DNA of 64,000 nt from Branchiostoma floridae. Taxonomy: Eukaryota > Chordata > Leptocardii > Amphioxiformes > Branchiostomatidae. The position numbers were made by a program, and so were the translations under genes. The notes beneath the pieces were generated by a model that was not told the DNA's origin, searched no databases, and was given only the letters and a program-made list of their open reading frames with translations. Position 1 is the stretch's first letter. Each line of letters starts with the position of its first letter. This document shows positions 34,901 to 44,303 of this stretch, in pieces. Where the stretch lies: NCBI RefSeq assembly GCF_000003815.2, contig NC_049982.1, positions 14,347,704 to 14,411,703 on the forward strand, in the 5' to 3' direction.

Positions 34901-36924
34901 GCAATAAAGTTCCATGTCTATCTGTACTCATGATGTTTATATTAGTAGTAAATTAATACTGAGTGAATGAATGAATGAACTTTGTTTCTCGATAGTTGCA
35001 CCTCCCACAACCTATTGCAGCAACTACTAAATAACAGTAGTACGATAAAATAGTATTGTTAACAATTTAAGAGGTACAGCACAGTCATGTATGAGTGCAA
35101 CTGTAACACAATGTCCAATCAGTCATGCATCCATCGTGAATTCTATAGAAACTCCTTGGTGAAACATCTTACTTCTTGGATAGAACCTGCTTACTGTCAT
35201 GAATTTGTCTCTCCTCAGATCATCATGGACAACGGCCCAGCCAGGAAGCTGCAGACAGCCCAGCAGATGCAGCAGGGTAAGTGTGGGGGTCCCTTCTTAT
35301 TCTTAAACGAGTCCTAAACTCCACAAGAGAGTGTTACTTTCCAATAGATATTAATTCTAGGAAGTAAGACATGCAGGTAAGCCTAGTCTTCCGTGGATAA
35401 GAAATGTTTTTCAGGTCCATATGTTTTGGGTTGTAGGTTACTAGTATTTGCACATAACCAAGAGATATTCACCTGCTGACATTCACCTGCATATGATTTT
35501 TTTTTTCATCCTATTGTTTTTTCTCTTCTGTAGTTGGCCATGAGTTTGCCGACCCATTTGAGATCTCCACTCTGCGTAGGGAGGTATGTTATGCTTATGA
35601 GTAAATGTTAAGAATATCTTGTACCTGTAGTTAAGATTGGATTATATCTATAAAAAAAAAGAAACTATGACTGTATGAATATATCTAGAATCACCTCACC
35701 TCACCTCACCAGTCCCATAGCCTCACCGGCTGTAGGGGCAGCAATGCCATCAACGTAGGTTTTCCATCCTCTTCTATCTTTGGCCAATGTTTCTAGCTGA
35801 TGTACTGTATATAGAATCAGCCAATAGAAATTGGCTTACCAAATCAGTTGTTTGCAAAACTTCAGAGCAGCAGTCTGCTTTTAACACAACATTGTTTCAA
35901 GTCATACATCCATGACTGTATAGGTCTCTAATTTCTCATGTCCTCCAAAATCACCTTTTGACTTACATTACAAAATCTATGTAAAAAGGACATCAACCAA
36001 ACTTGATGCCTCTAGTAAGAGTGAGTTAAACTTTACCTTTGCCCACATCAGGACTTTGACTTTGTCCGTGGGCCATCTGAGTACGAGGATGTCCTACAGT
36101 GTAACAACCAGCCGTCCTCCGCGACGCCCCGCGGTCATCAGTTCCCAGCAGCCTTCATGATGCAATCCTCCGGACTGGACAAGGTTAGAGTCATGTCTGT
36201 GATGTTGTGTGGATGTCTTACGTGCCTCATCTGCCAACAGGGATGTGTTTACACTAGGAATATCAATGTGTAGATGGGCTTGTTGGCTGAACATGAGACT
36301 TTGCTTGTTAGCAGGATTTCAAATTTTCAATATATTTTTATTGTAAGATTACTGTTTTGGGCCCTTTGAAGAAATTATGTGAAGATTCATTTGTACTCTT
36401 AATGAATTATTTCCCTAGCTGCTAGTTTGTGACTTTTCCAAAGTTTTCGCAAACATTTAGGATGGATTACTAGACAATGTACATCAAGCATCAGAGGAAA
36501 ATGGTTCAGTGCAAGCTTTATGATCATCTATAAATTTTCTGCTGAAAATCAAACTGGCTTCAGCTTATTGTTTCCACTGCTGCAAATCTGTAATCTCCAA
36601 GCAGACCCTACACCAGCATAAGATATTATCAAAAGCTGGCAAAGATTTGAAGCCGACCTAGGAGTGAGCATCTGCTATCGGAGGTACTCCTTGGAGATTA
36701 CCAAGTCTGTACATTTCAAGAACATAGAAATTACCCCAGTACAAATAAGACTATTTATTTCACTTAAATGCCACAATATTCCCCTCCAGCATGGCTGTGA
36801 CTCGGCCCAGCCCCTGCCCTACTCCCACATGGACATCGCTGGATCCTCCGGACCCTTCCCAGGGGTCCCCACCGGCGCCCCCATCATCGCCCTGGCGGCC
36901 AAGTACATCTACCCCCGGCTGTGA
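28956..36924 (+). CDS. M17 family leucyl aminopeptidase-like protein (W07G4.4 type), 15 exons
   Basis: A two-metal cytosolic aminopeptidase of family M17. Exons: 28956-28969, 30110-30245, 30456-30521, 30809-30891, 31161-31269, 31606-31730, 31959-32134, 32553-32638, 32934-33038, 33451-33526, 34635-34837, 35219-35276, 35534-35583, 36052-36183, 36790-36924. All junctions are GT-AG and the frame closes at 517 residues. The N-terminal macro-like half includes WDGIVLVTDD and VARDIGGSDPERM. The catalytic half shows GKGITYDTGG, DIKAGG, HRDKCGAAA and NTDAEGR, which supply the Lys, Asp, Glu and Arg metal-binding and active-site residues of the family. The sequence resembles the nematode W07G4.4-type branch more than LAP3 or NPEPL1. 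The substrate is unknown. The tiny first exon (MAAS) is supported by phase only. Confidence 0.87.
33757..33933 (+). repeat. 5' LTR with embedded tRNA-like sequence
   Basis: It contains an A-box-like TAGCGCGTTGG and a B box GGTTCGAATCC about 40 bases apart, and a foldable anticodon-like arm (TTGGA, loop TTTGTGA, TCCGG) between them. No matching acceptor stem was found, so it is tRNA-derived rather than a tRNA gene. A 45-base T/C-rich segment follows to the LTR end. Confidence 0.8.
33935..34007 (-). pseudogene. Primer-binding site extended into a nearly complete tRNA-Glu(CTC) complement
   Basis: Read on the minus strand this is a tRNA-Glu: A box TGGTCTAGTGGTTAGGATT, anticodon arm GGCGCTCTCACCGCC with CTC, and T arm CCCGGGTTCGATTCCCGG. 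The plus strand begins TGGTTCCCACACCGG, complementary to a tRNA 3' end including CCA, exactly where a primer-binding site belongs. The 5' acceptor strand (about TACTATA) does not pair with the 3' strand (TGTGGGA), so a functional tRNA is unlikely. Confidence 0.75.
34038..34155 (+). repeat. Diverged internal copy of the LTR 3' half plus start of the primer-binding site
   Basis: The block has its own A/B-box-like sequence (GATAGCGTTCG, GGTTCGATTCC), then the same T/C-rich tail TTGTTTCTTTCTGTTCTTAC and TCTACAATGGTTCCCAC as the 5' LTR junction. The tRNA-like head is diverged but the tail is almost identical. Confidence 0.7.
34261..34437 (+). repeat. 3' LTR with embedded tRNA-like sequence
   Basis: Same length as the 5' LTR and identical apart from one visible substitution (CTGCCC here for CTGACC). 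It directly follows the polypurine tract and is followed by the AAGT target duplication. Confidence 0.82.
35690..35800 (-). repeat. Fragment related to the (GAAT)n-tailed repeat, reverse orientation
   Basis: CAGTCCCATAGCC and GGCTGTAGGGGCAGC match the reverse complement of the 3' part of the repeat at 26430-26850. A CACCT simple repeat precedes it. It lies in intron 13 of the aminopeptidase gene. Confidence 0.45.
36590..36701. mobile_element. Short inverted-repeat element, 112 bp
   Basis: GTAATCTCCAAG at 36590-36601 is matched by its perfect complement at 36690-36701. The outermost TA may be the target duplication, as in Tc1/mariner-type elements. The same end motif, TAATCTCCAAGCAGAT, recurs at ~20247 and ~42149 without a visible partner, which shows it is a repeat family. 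Confidence 0.6.
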
Positions 36925-36975
36925 AATGGATCAGCCCTGTACATCTACCCCCCGCTGTGAAATGGATCATCCCTC
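36904..36975 (+). repeat. 36 bp tandem duplication across the aminopeptidase stop codon
   Basis: The last codons, the stop and ~18 bases of 3' UTR (starting TACATCTACCCCCGGCTGTG) are repeated immediately downstream with a few differences. The second copy is therefore untranslated. Confidence 0.85.
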
Positions 36976-37697
36976 ACTGGAGCAGCGATGACAAGGCTTG
37001 GGGGAGTCTTAGACTCCTGGGGACCAGAAATTTCCTTTCAGCTGTGTTAGGACAGTACAGATTATGAATTACATTGTGCATATAGTGGGACCTAAGAAAA
37101 TTACAGATCAGTCATTTCCAAATATTTGAGGTACCAATCATATTAGCTGGTCTAGCAGGATTTTGCAACGCATACATGCTCCAATCACACAATGAAGAAT
37201 AAGGCTGCCACACTTGATGGTGTTATTTTTTCTTACTTCCTGTTGCATTTTTCGGATCATCTGCTGTCAACAAGTGTATTTAAACATTCTGTGTTGTGAT
37301 GACCGGAGGTTTTTGTTCGAATTCTGCAAACACAAGAGCACAATTTATGCCTCATACCTGGACCAACAGTAGTAATACAAATTGTAGTTTTGATTAAATA
37401 AGAAATATTGTGAAGTGAGTGAAGACAATGTGTAAGTGTGACTCAGGTCTAAACTGTTTAATGATTGGTCATTGCAATATCGACAAATATCACCATGTTA
37501 AGTACAGTCATGTACATGCATTTGTGATTTAACTATTGAGAGTTAAACAATAAAGCATATATTTGATTCTGCAAATAAAGACTTTTTAAATTGGCTGGAC
37601 ATAGACTTGTACATTCTATCATTCACTACAAACTGTTTTGATGTTTTCCATAGTGAAGACTCCAGTGCTGGGTAGACAAGGTTTTTGGGCAACTCCT
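36976..37697. other. Convergent intergenic region and aminopeptidase 3' UTR
   Basis: The plus-strand polyadenylation signals at ~37549 and ~37574 end the aminopeptidase transcript. No minus-strand AATAAA lies within this interval for the opposing gene. No other structure was seen. Confidence 0.5.
37549..37579 (+). terminator. Paired AATAAA polyadenylation signals for the M17 gene
   Basis: AATAAA stands at 37549-37554 and again at 37574-37579, ~630 bases after the stop codon. Confidence 0.55.
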
Positions 37698-39884
37698 TTA
37701 CGTTGAGCTGCTGCTGATGTATAAAGTCAATGGGTTAATTTCTTCCTCGTACCTGTAGAATGAATCACTGTTAGAGTCCTGAAAACTCAGGTCATATGGC
37801 CGGCTAGATTTTTGAGTTAATCTCATCCGTGACCTTGGAGTTTCCCCTGCCACCATTTCTCTGCCTTCCTCATAGCCCGCTCCTTTCTTGGACCCAGAGT
37901 ATGAACAGCAGCTGTAACGTGACCTTCCTTTCCCTTTTACTGAGAACTCTTGTCTTTGTTTGTGTGTGTCCTTTGTTTTTATCCATTCCATTTTTTCAGC
38001 CAGTTTAGGATTATAGCTGTCTGTCAGCTTGATGAATGGACCCTTTGTTAGGGATACTGAATGTTTTAAGTGTTCCATTTGCTTCCTTTCCTTTTTCACT
38101 AACTTGCCATACACTGTGTTGTATTCACCTGATGTACTGCTGACATACACTCCATCTGGCATATCCTCATCTCTTGCTTTCTTTGATTTCTTTTTCTCTT
38201 CCCAAACTGACAGACCAGTATAGAGGTCTTCCTCAGACACAAAGTCAACGGAGTTGTCACCTTCTCTCTCATGAGGCAAGTATTCAGGACAAGTTTTCTC
38301 ATCCTGAAGTGGATATTCACGACAAGTCTTTTCATTCTCAGGACAAGTATTCTCATCCTGAGGCGAATGTTCAGGACAAGTACTCTCATCCTGAGGTGGA
38401 TATTCAGGACAAGTCTTCTCATCCTGAGGAGTATATTCAGGACAAGTCTTCTTATCCTGAGGTGGATGTTCACGACAAGTCTTTTCATTCTCAGGACAAG
38501 TCTTCTCATCCTGAGGTGTATATTCAGGACAAGTTTTCTCATCCTGAGGTGGATATTCACAAGTCTTCTCATCCTGAGGCAAATGTTCGGGACAAGCCTC
38601 CTCATCAAACACCTTCACACGTCTCCTTAGTTTCGAAGAGATTTTGTCTGTGGTGTTTAATTTTGAACTTGACTTTAATAGATTATCATGTAATAGATTC
38701 AGTACTCTTTTCTTCTTCAATCTTTTCACCTTAGGGGTCTGAGACTGGTCTTCACAAATGTTTCCATCTTTCAGATATTTCGAGGTTTTTCTTTTTTTTA
38801 TGTCACCTCTCTCCAATACAGAGGAAATGTTAAAGTCAACAACCAGTTTGTTGAGTTGTCCTGATACTTCAGGTTCCTTACTTGAGCTTTTTGACTGGAT
38901 CAGTTGTTTTGTATCCTTGTCCCTGTCTGAGATCGATGCCACCATTTTGTTTTCTGTCATTGAATGACCAAAGCTGGTCAGTGATGCCATTTCTGGCTCG
39001 GAACCTCTGAGGTTTGTCCCATCATTATTGTTCAAGTCTGTCTCTGACCCTGTGACATTCATTTGGTCATTATTGTTAAAATCTGATTCGGAAATTTGGA
39101 GCATTATTTTGTCATTATTGCTTAGATCGTCTACCACAGGGGCTTCCATGGGATCAGAATTGCCCTGACAACTGTCTGAAGCATGGTGATCTTGTCCAGT
39201 TTTGAATTCTTTCCTGACTGGCTTTGCTGACCCAACATCTTCAGAGTCTTTCTCAGAGATTTCCGGCAATTTCTTCTTCTGTTGTTTTGCGAAAGTCGAA
39301 CATCGGTAATTCATTATAGGATCATACTCCATGTCTGTTCCACGATATTCAAAAGCCTCTTGATACTTGTTCGCTGCTTGTTCTGGCTGTGTGTCACTCA
39401 TGTGCAAATCAGTGATGGGAGTTGGGCAGTACCCTATGGTTGTGGATGGACATGTGGGGTCATATTCAGAGCTGGGATGTTCCTGAGCCATAACATTGAC
39501 CTCAGCAGCTTGGCGCCTCTTCAGCTCTGCTATGGGAGTTGGCCGGTACTCCAGTGTTCTTACCACACAAGGCATGCTGCTGGGTCGGTTTGTGCGGACA
39601 GTGGAAACAGGTACTCCTCCTGGGTGTGAGGACTCACTCACAGATGGTTCATTAGGCACATAGTTGCCATGGTGATGACCAAGATCCCCCTGCTCTTCTT
39701 TCATTGCATTCTGGACATCTACGATAGACTCGTCGACAATGTCATCAATGATTTTGAGGACTGTTGAGATGTTGTTGTTGTGAGACTGGCATGTAGAGTG
39801 TTCCTGTGCAACATCACTTCCTGAGGGGTTGTTGGTTGATACTGTTTGAGCTAAGATGGAGGGTGGGGTTGGGAGCAGAGACAT
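37698..39884 (-). CDS. Large single-exon protein resembling the N-terminal part of REXO1, with an 11-residue repeat
   Basis: An uninterrupted 728-residue frame. The start is the first ATG, with an in-frame stop two codons upstream. The first ~200 residues repeat the pattern Y-x-PTPI (YRPTPIAEL, YCPTPITDL) and EYDP, including MEYDPIMNY, which resembles the EYDPLSNY region of REXO1 (elongin A-binding protein 1). The middle is acidic, Ser/Asn-rich and probably disordered, with basic KKRK-type nuclear-localisation candidates. About residues 430-540 are ~11 copies of an 11-residue unit, CPEYxPQDEKT. No exonuclease domain, zinc finger or membrane segment is present. The stop codon overlaps a donor-like AC|GTAAAG, so this could be one exon of a larger gene. 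The function is not known; the REXO1 link is moderate. Confidence 0.6.
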   Translation of the reverse strand: MSLLPTPPSILAQTVSTNNPSGSDVAQEHSTCQSHNNNISTVLKIIDDIVDESIVDVQNAMKEEQGDLGHHHGNYVPNEPSVSESSHPGGVPVSTVRTNRPSSMPCVVRTLEYRPTPIAELKRRQAAEVNVMAQEHPSSEYDPTCPSTTIGYCPTPITDLHMSDTQPEQAANKYQEAFEYRGTDMEYDPIMNYRCSTFAKQQKKKLPEISEKDSEDVGSAKPVRKEFKTGQDHHASDSCQGNSDPMEAPVVDDLSNNDKIMLQISESDFNNNDQMNVTGSETDLNNNDGTNLRGSEPEMASLTSFGHSMTENKMVASISDRDKDTKQLIQSKSSSKEPEVSGQLNKLVVDFNISSVLERGDIKKRKTSKYLKDGNICEDQSQTPKVKRLKKKRVLNLLHDNLLKSSSKLNTTDKISSKLRRRVKVFDEEACPEHLPQDEKTCEYPPQDEKTCPEYTPQDEKTCPENEKTCREHPPQDKKTCPEYTPQDEKTCPEYPPQDESTCPEHSPQDENTCPENEKTCREYPLQDEKTCPEYLPHEREGDNSVDFVSEEDLYTGLSVWEEKKKSKKARDEDMPDGVYVSSTSGEYNTVYGKLVKKERKQMEHLKHSVSLTKGPFIKLTDSYNPKLAEKMEWIKTKDTHKQRQEFSVKGKGRSRYSCCSYSGSKKGAGYEEGREMVAGETPRSRMRLTQKSSRPYDLSFQDSNSDSFYRYEEEINPLTLYISSSST
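38273..38605 (-). repeat. 33 bp coding minisatellite
   Basis: About eleven units of 33 bases, some shortened to ~18 bases (CPENEKT), encode the 11-residue CPEYxPQDEKT repeat. Because the unit length is a multiple of three without stops in several frames, it also creates long spurious frames on both strands. Confidence 0.88.
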
Positions 39885-41571
39885 ATGTTATGGCACGTGA
39901 CTGATGGTATATGGCATTTTCACAACACTCATGTTATTAGTTTGGAAGCAACTTTTCAGTAATAGGATTCAGACTACATGTGGAAATTGTACTTTTCCAC
40001 ACCAATTTGATTTGTTGCTTCTCTGATTTTTTTCAGAATAAAATTGGACTGGCGGGTCGAAAAAAATACAAATTAAAGTTTTTTTTGCAAAACGTCCAGG
40101 GTGGAGAGATCAGCTTACTCAAGTTGTGCAACATAAATAACAACAGACTTTACAAATAATTTTTCGGATTTCCTTGGCATATTTTATGCAAGGAATCAAT
40201 ATTTTTATGGTGGTCACCAATTAGCAAAGCCCCAATTCTGAAATACAATAATATCAATTCCAGAATTTGAGGCCCATAGTTTATTTGGTAGTCAGGAGAG
40301 GTAGTGAAAATTTTTCTTCAAATTGGTAACGTTATAAATAGGACAGCAGAATCCGAGAAGCAACAAAGAAAATCTTTTTTTCAGGGCATTGAATTTGTCT
40401 GATACAATGTAGTCCTTTTACAAAAATGCTCCAACCACTTTCGACTTGTGACATGCATGAAAATGTAATGATTTTGCATTTTCCAATCAAAGGTTCTGTC
40501 TCGGGGAAATATAACGTTAGTTGCCGGGATTTTATACCGCTCCCTCCCATAGGGGGACCTCGAGGCCGACCACTAAAATCCCCGCGATCCAATCTGGGTT
40601 GTCAAAACTATTTTTTTCTCACCGTGCTTGAGGTGGCAGTGTGAGCTGTCACGTACGTCGTCGGCCAGAAAAGGGCACGGACTGATGTCGATAAACCCTG
40701 ACGAGGTAGACATGTTTCAGACACTTGAAAACGCAAACTATACATACTGCCTTTACAAGAAGATGGCGATTCTGACTACTAGTATCCATCGCAATTAGAT
40801 GTTCAAGTAATGAGATGCTGGTTGCATGTCCGCCAAATATTTGCATTTCTATTCTTTTAATTTGCATTTGGACGGAGATGGGCGGGGCTATTGGGGCAAA
40901 CCTTATGGCAAAAGGCTTTTGGGAAATCAACTTGTTTCTTTATCGGGAAGAATCTTTATTTCTTCACATACACGTTTAATACTCAATTTTTTCATAAAAC
41001 TGATGTTCAGTGGCTGATTTTGGAAAAGCAAGGGAAACTCATCAGGATAATCAAGCAATGTTGACAAATAATGAATTCAAAGAGGGTTGAACTTTTAACC
41101 AATGAAAATGCAGCAAGCAGTGTGATCATGCGCTAGAAAAATGTTCTGCAATTTGTTTACAACTCGCCAGATGTCGCTCTATTGTTAAACACAATACACT
41201 GCTGCACTTTGTAATTTTTCCGCTAGGTATCGCTTTTGTGCCGTATTGTCGTCACATGCAGCTGTGCCATACCTCTTCAGTGTCCTATATGTACATCCGA
41301 AGCTCTCGAGTCTCGGCAGTAGTCTGTGCCTGACACAGGCTTCGTAATATGTTTTCTGGGGTTGAAAGATAAGGTAAGTTAAGCGTTAATGAAATTTTAT
41401 AGTTGTGAAGTGTGTTCGTTGGCCGCAACACCGAATATTTGCTTCTGGGCCTTGCCCCCCTCCCCATATTTTTGCACAGGATCCTCTGATGACCTGCTAG
41501 CTGCAAGCTGAGCGTGCTATATTACCTGAATTTAACCTGTTAAGTATACTGATCCCGAACAGGGACTTTCA
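39885..41571. other. Intergenic region; no gene recognised
   Basis: It begins with an E-box CACGTG (39894-39899) just upstream of the minus-strand gene. A degraded Harbinger-like segment lies at ~39997-40374. The rest shows no credible coding frame or RNA gene. Confidence 0.45.
39997..40374. mobile_element. Degraded element related to the Harbinger-like MITE
   Basis: CCACACCAATTTGATTTGTT at the left resembles the MITE end at 17440. TTGTTGCTTCTCTGATT is answered near the right edge by ATCCGAGAAGCAACAA. The match is imperfect and no target duplication could be fixed. Confidence 0.35.
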
Positions 41572-41605
41572 CGTTTAATGGCAAGTATACAAAAGTAACG
41601 GGTTC

Positions 41606-42060
41606 CGCACTGGTGTTCCAGTGCTGAATCAATGGGTCGAATCGGCCTCAGCACTGGTTTTCCAGTGCTGAAGAAACATCAGCACTGGTTTTCCAGTGCT
41701 GAACGGCCTTGTTCGAGTGCTGAAGCTCCCTCAGCACTGGAATTCCAGTGCTGAACCCAATGCGAGCACTGGATTTCCAGTGCTGAACTTCTCCGAGCAC
41801 TGGTTTTCCAGTGCTGAACTGCCGTCAGCACTCGGTTACCAGTGCTGAACTCGCGGCAGAGGTCATTCAGCACTGGTTACCCAGTGCTGAAACTGCCGTC
41901 AGCACTGGAACCGAGTGCTAATATACAAAAGTAACGGGTTCAGCACTGGATTTACCAGTGCTCGGGAACTTTTCAGCACTGGAAGACCAGTGCTGTAAAA
42001 ACTTCAGCTCTGGGCTTCCAGTGCTGACGTTTATAAAGCACTGGAACGTTCCAGTGCTGA
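41606..42060. repeat. Left hairpin array of the foldback element, ~14 units
   Basis: Each unit is a near-perfect palindrome of the form CAGCACTGG-NNNN-CCAGTGCTGA, ~23 bases, beginning at intervals of about 30-40 bases (41606, 41649, 41680, 41731, 41764, 41795, 41825, 41868, 41900, 41941, 41974, 42004, 42037; a half unit at ~41712). The 8-20 base spacers differ from each other. Several arms show paired or single substitutions. Confidence 0.92.
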
Positions 42061-42744
42061 ACGTAATATTCGTGTACTAGTAGCATGCGTCCGTACGGCT
42101 GTCTGAGTTATTTCCTTTAGACTTAGGTATATCTGTGCGTGTTATTTAATCTCCAAGCAGATCTTGCATGGCACTAGCTTTTACTAGCTTTAGACTAGAG
42201 TAGACACTTTTGATATTGTTAATTGTGTATACAGTTAATGGCACTCAAGTTTCTTTTCTTTTGGTCAATTGATACGAAAATTTTAAATCACAAATCACAT
42301 ATTCTATACTTGTGGCAAAGTAGTGTCTTTTTAGTCAGAGGTAGACAACTAACAGTTGGTCTATCTGTGTGGTAAAGAGATCGCTTGTTTTTTTTTTTTA
42401 CAAAGAATAGGTAGTTACAGGTGGACGACACATTCTGCTTGTGCGGCAAAGTAACATCATTTAAAAACAAGTGCTTTTAAAAAAGCTGGCATTTTGCCAA
42501 TGTTTGCGTGTGTGAACGTTTTTTTCTAGTTATTAGAATGTCATATAAATAGAACAGAGTAACTAAACCTGATATTGGCGCATGGAGAGATTCACATATG
42601 TGCCTGAACTGCAGCAGATCTAGACGCCACCTGTTAAAATTTGCGTGAACTGCAGCAAATTTCACTACACATTGCCTGTTTTTGAGTGAGCTCTGTTGCG
42701 GGGCATTTTTAACTTTTTTTTTTAATTTTTTTTTCTATTCGGCA

Positions 42745-42794
42745 AAAAAACGAAGCGGCGAATCCGTTAACCAAAGAAATAAATTGGTGTGGCC
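42745..42794. repeat. One end of a Harbinger-like element
   Basis: AATCCGTTAACCAAAGAAAT followed by AAATTGGTGTGGCC closely matches the right end of the MITE at 17440-17808. No left end was found, so it is a fragment or the edge of a longer insertion. Confidence 0.55.
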
Positions 42795-42799
42795 AAATG

Positions 42800-43600
42800 G
42801 ATGTAAAAATTAGTATTTTAATGGATGTTGGGGTCACGGAAGGTCACGTCAGGAGGCCAAAAGAAAACAAATTTCCCCTCAGAAAAGTGCCAAAATTAAT
42901 CATTTTAAAGTTGTTTATGTCAAAAATTTTACTTGAATCTTGTTACCAAGTATCTAATGCCTATCTATACCAAATTCAGGTCATTTAATTGTAATACCAG
43001 GGTACAGGAGCCAAAAGTGTCCTTTTTTGGTCAAAAATTGGTCAAAAAATCGCAAAAATAAGCATTTTGTTGTACTGTACACCAAAAGTGTTATTGAATT
43101 TATATGAGGGCATTATCAAGGCACATCTCTGTCAAATTTCAGCTCATTTGGTTGTAATACCAGGGTACAGGGGCCAAACGTGTCCTTTTTTGGTCAAAAA
43201 TTGGTCACAAAATCGCAAAAATAAGCATTTTGTTGTACTGTACACCAAAAGTGTTATTGAATTTATATGGGGGCATTATCAAGGCACATCTCTGTCAAAT
43301 TTCAGCTCATTTGGTTGTAATACCAGGGTACAGGGGCCAAAATATACAGTTTTGGTCTAAAATTGACCAAAAAATCTCAATAAAATCATTTTAGAGGCAG
43401 ATATGAAAAAAATGGGAAAAAGCATCAAGGTATTGGCCCACTCTACCCCTGTGCCGAATTTCAGGTCATTCGGTCCAGGAACGGCGGAGATGAATCACTT
43501 TGAAGATTTGACAGGAGAAAGAAAGAAAGAAAGAAAGAAAGAAACATTACGAATACAATATATTTCACCATACTATGTATGGCTGAAATATAAAAACATT
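42800..43600 (+). repeat. Dispersed element with ~163 bp tandem units, plus orientation
   Basis: Units starting at TACCAGGGTACAGG recur at 42996, 43158 and 43321. The block ends with a (GAAA)n run at ~43516-43542 and a small hairpin, TTTCACCATACTATGTATGG, at ~43565. A homologous block in reverse orientation lies at 53085-53830. The frames inside are not recognised proteins. Confidence 0.75.
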
Positions 43601-43668
43601 GTATAATACAGTTGTCCATTTATATTTTGTTACAGAATGTAAGTTCTTTTCACCAACTTTATACATTT

Positions 43669-43899
43669 TATTCTCGGTTTCCAGTGCAGAATATTTGTCA
43701 GCACTGGATTTCCAGAGCTGAAATGTCCTCAGCACTGGAAATCCAGTGCTGATTGTAGTCTCAGCACTCGGTTTCCAGTGCTGACAGGAAGGCTTCGAGT
43801 GCTGAAGCTGCCTCAGCACTGGATTTCCAGTGCTGACGCCGGCTCAGCACTGGACTTCCAGTGCTGACGACCACTTCAGCACTGGTGTTCCAGTGCTGA
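43669..43899. repeat. Right hairpin array of the foldback element, ~8 units
   Basis: The same CAGCACTGG...CCAGTGCTG palindromes as in the left array, starting near 43699, 43730, 43762, 43813, 43843 and 43876, with half units at ~43669 and ~43794. It ends ten bases before the right terminal repeat. Confidence 0.9.
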
Positions 43900-43938
43900 C
43901 AGAGGAGACCGTTACTTTTGTATATTTGCCGTTTAATG

Positions 43939-44303
43939 AAACGTTCAAGCATTAGAGGTTCAGACGATTTAAGAAGATGAAGAAGATCTCACAGTCACAT
44001 CTAGGTTATCAAGAAGACGCTTACGGTGACATCAGAAATTGTCAACAGTAGTCAAAGCATTCCTTTTTAACCTCCTTGGTCAAAGTGAAAGAAAAAAAAA
44101 AAAACTCCTGCATGTAAACATGTCAAAGTGTCTCATAGTTATCCGTAACATTACTTTAACATTAGATAAAAACGTTTCTTTTTCCCTTTCAGACTACTGC
44201 AATTGCTAATGAAGTTCAACGTTGACTATGAGCTGATCAGTGAAAATGAAATAGCAAATGGCTCCAGAGCTATATGCCGAGGCACTAAATAGAGGACTGA
44301 AAT
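43939..44303 (+). promoter_or_regulatory. 5' region of DHX34
   Basis: The space between the foldback element and the DHX34 start. TTTCCCTTTCAG ending near 44192 is a good splice acceptor, so the segment after it is probably the 5' UTR part of the first coding exon and a non-coding exon may lie further upstream. The foldback element therefore abuts, or lies within, the DHX34 5' region. Confidence 0.4.

Larger units (their letters stand above)
41581..43929. mobile_element. MULE-like foldback transposon, 2349 bp, with hairpin-array ends and 9 bp target duplication
   Basis: The ends are 21 bp inverted repeats starting GCAAGTATACAAAAGTAACG on the left and, in reverse, GCAAATATACAAAAGTAACG on the right, with one mismatch. 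A perfect 9 bp direct repeat CGTTTAATG flanks the element (41572-41580 and 43930-43938). A 9 bp duplication points to Mutator-like elements. Just inside each end is an array of short palindromes. The interior has no transposase and contains a Harbinger-type end, a TAATCTCCAAGCAGAT motif and a ~160 bp-unit repeat block. The terminal motif ATACAAAAGTAACGGGTTC recurs inside the left array at ~41922. Confidence 0.82.

Noticed and set aside
38099-38734. Long frames on both strands opposite or out of frame with the REXO1-like exon
   Set aside because: They are produced by the 33 bp coding repeat and have no family resemblance; the 728-residue frame is far longer and carries conserved-looking motifs.
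41606-42060. CRISPR-like array of palindromic repeats with variable spacers
   Set aside because: The host is an animal genome, spacers are only 8-20 bases and uneven, a matching array exists in the other arm of the same element, and terminal repeats with a target duplication explain it as a transposon.
42796-43606. Coding potential of the short frames in the ~163 bp repeat block
   Set aside because: They follow the repeat unit, are broken differently in each copy and match no protein family I recognise.
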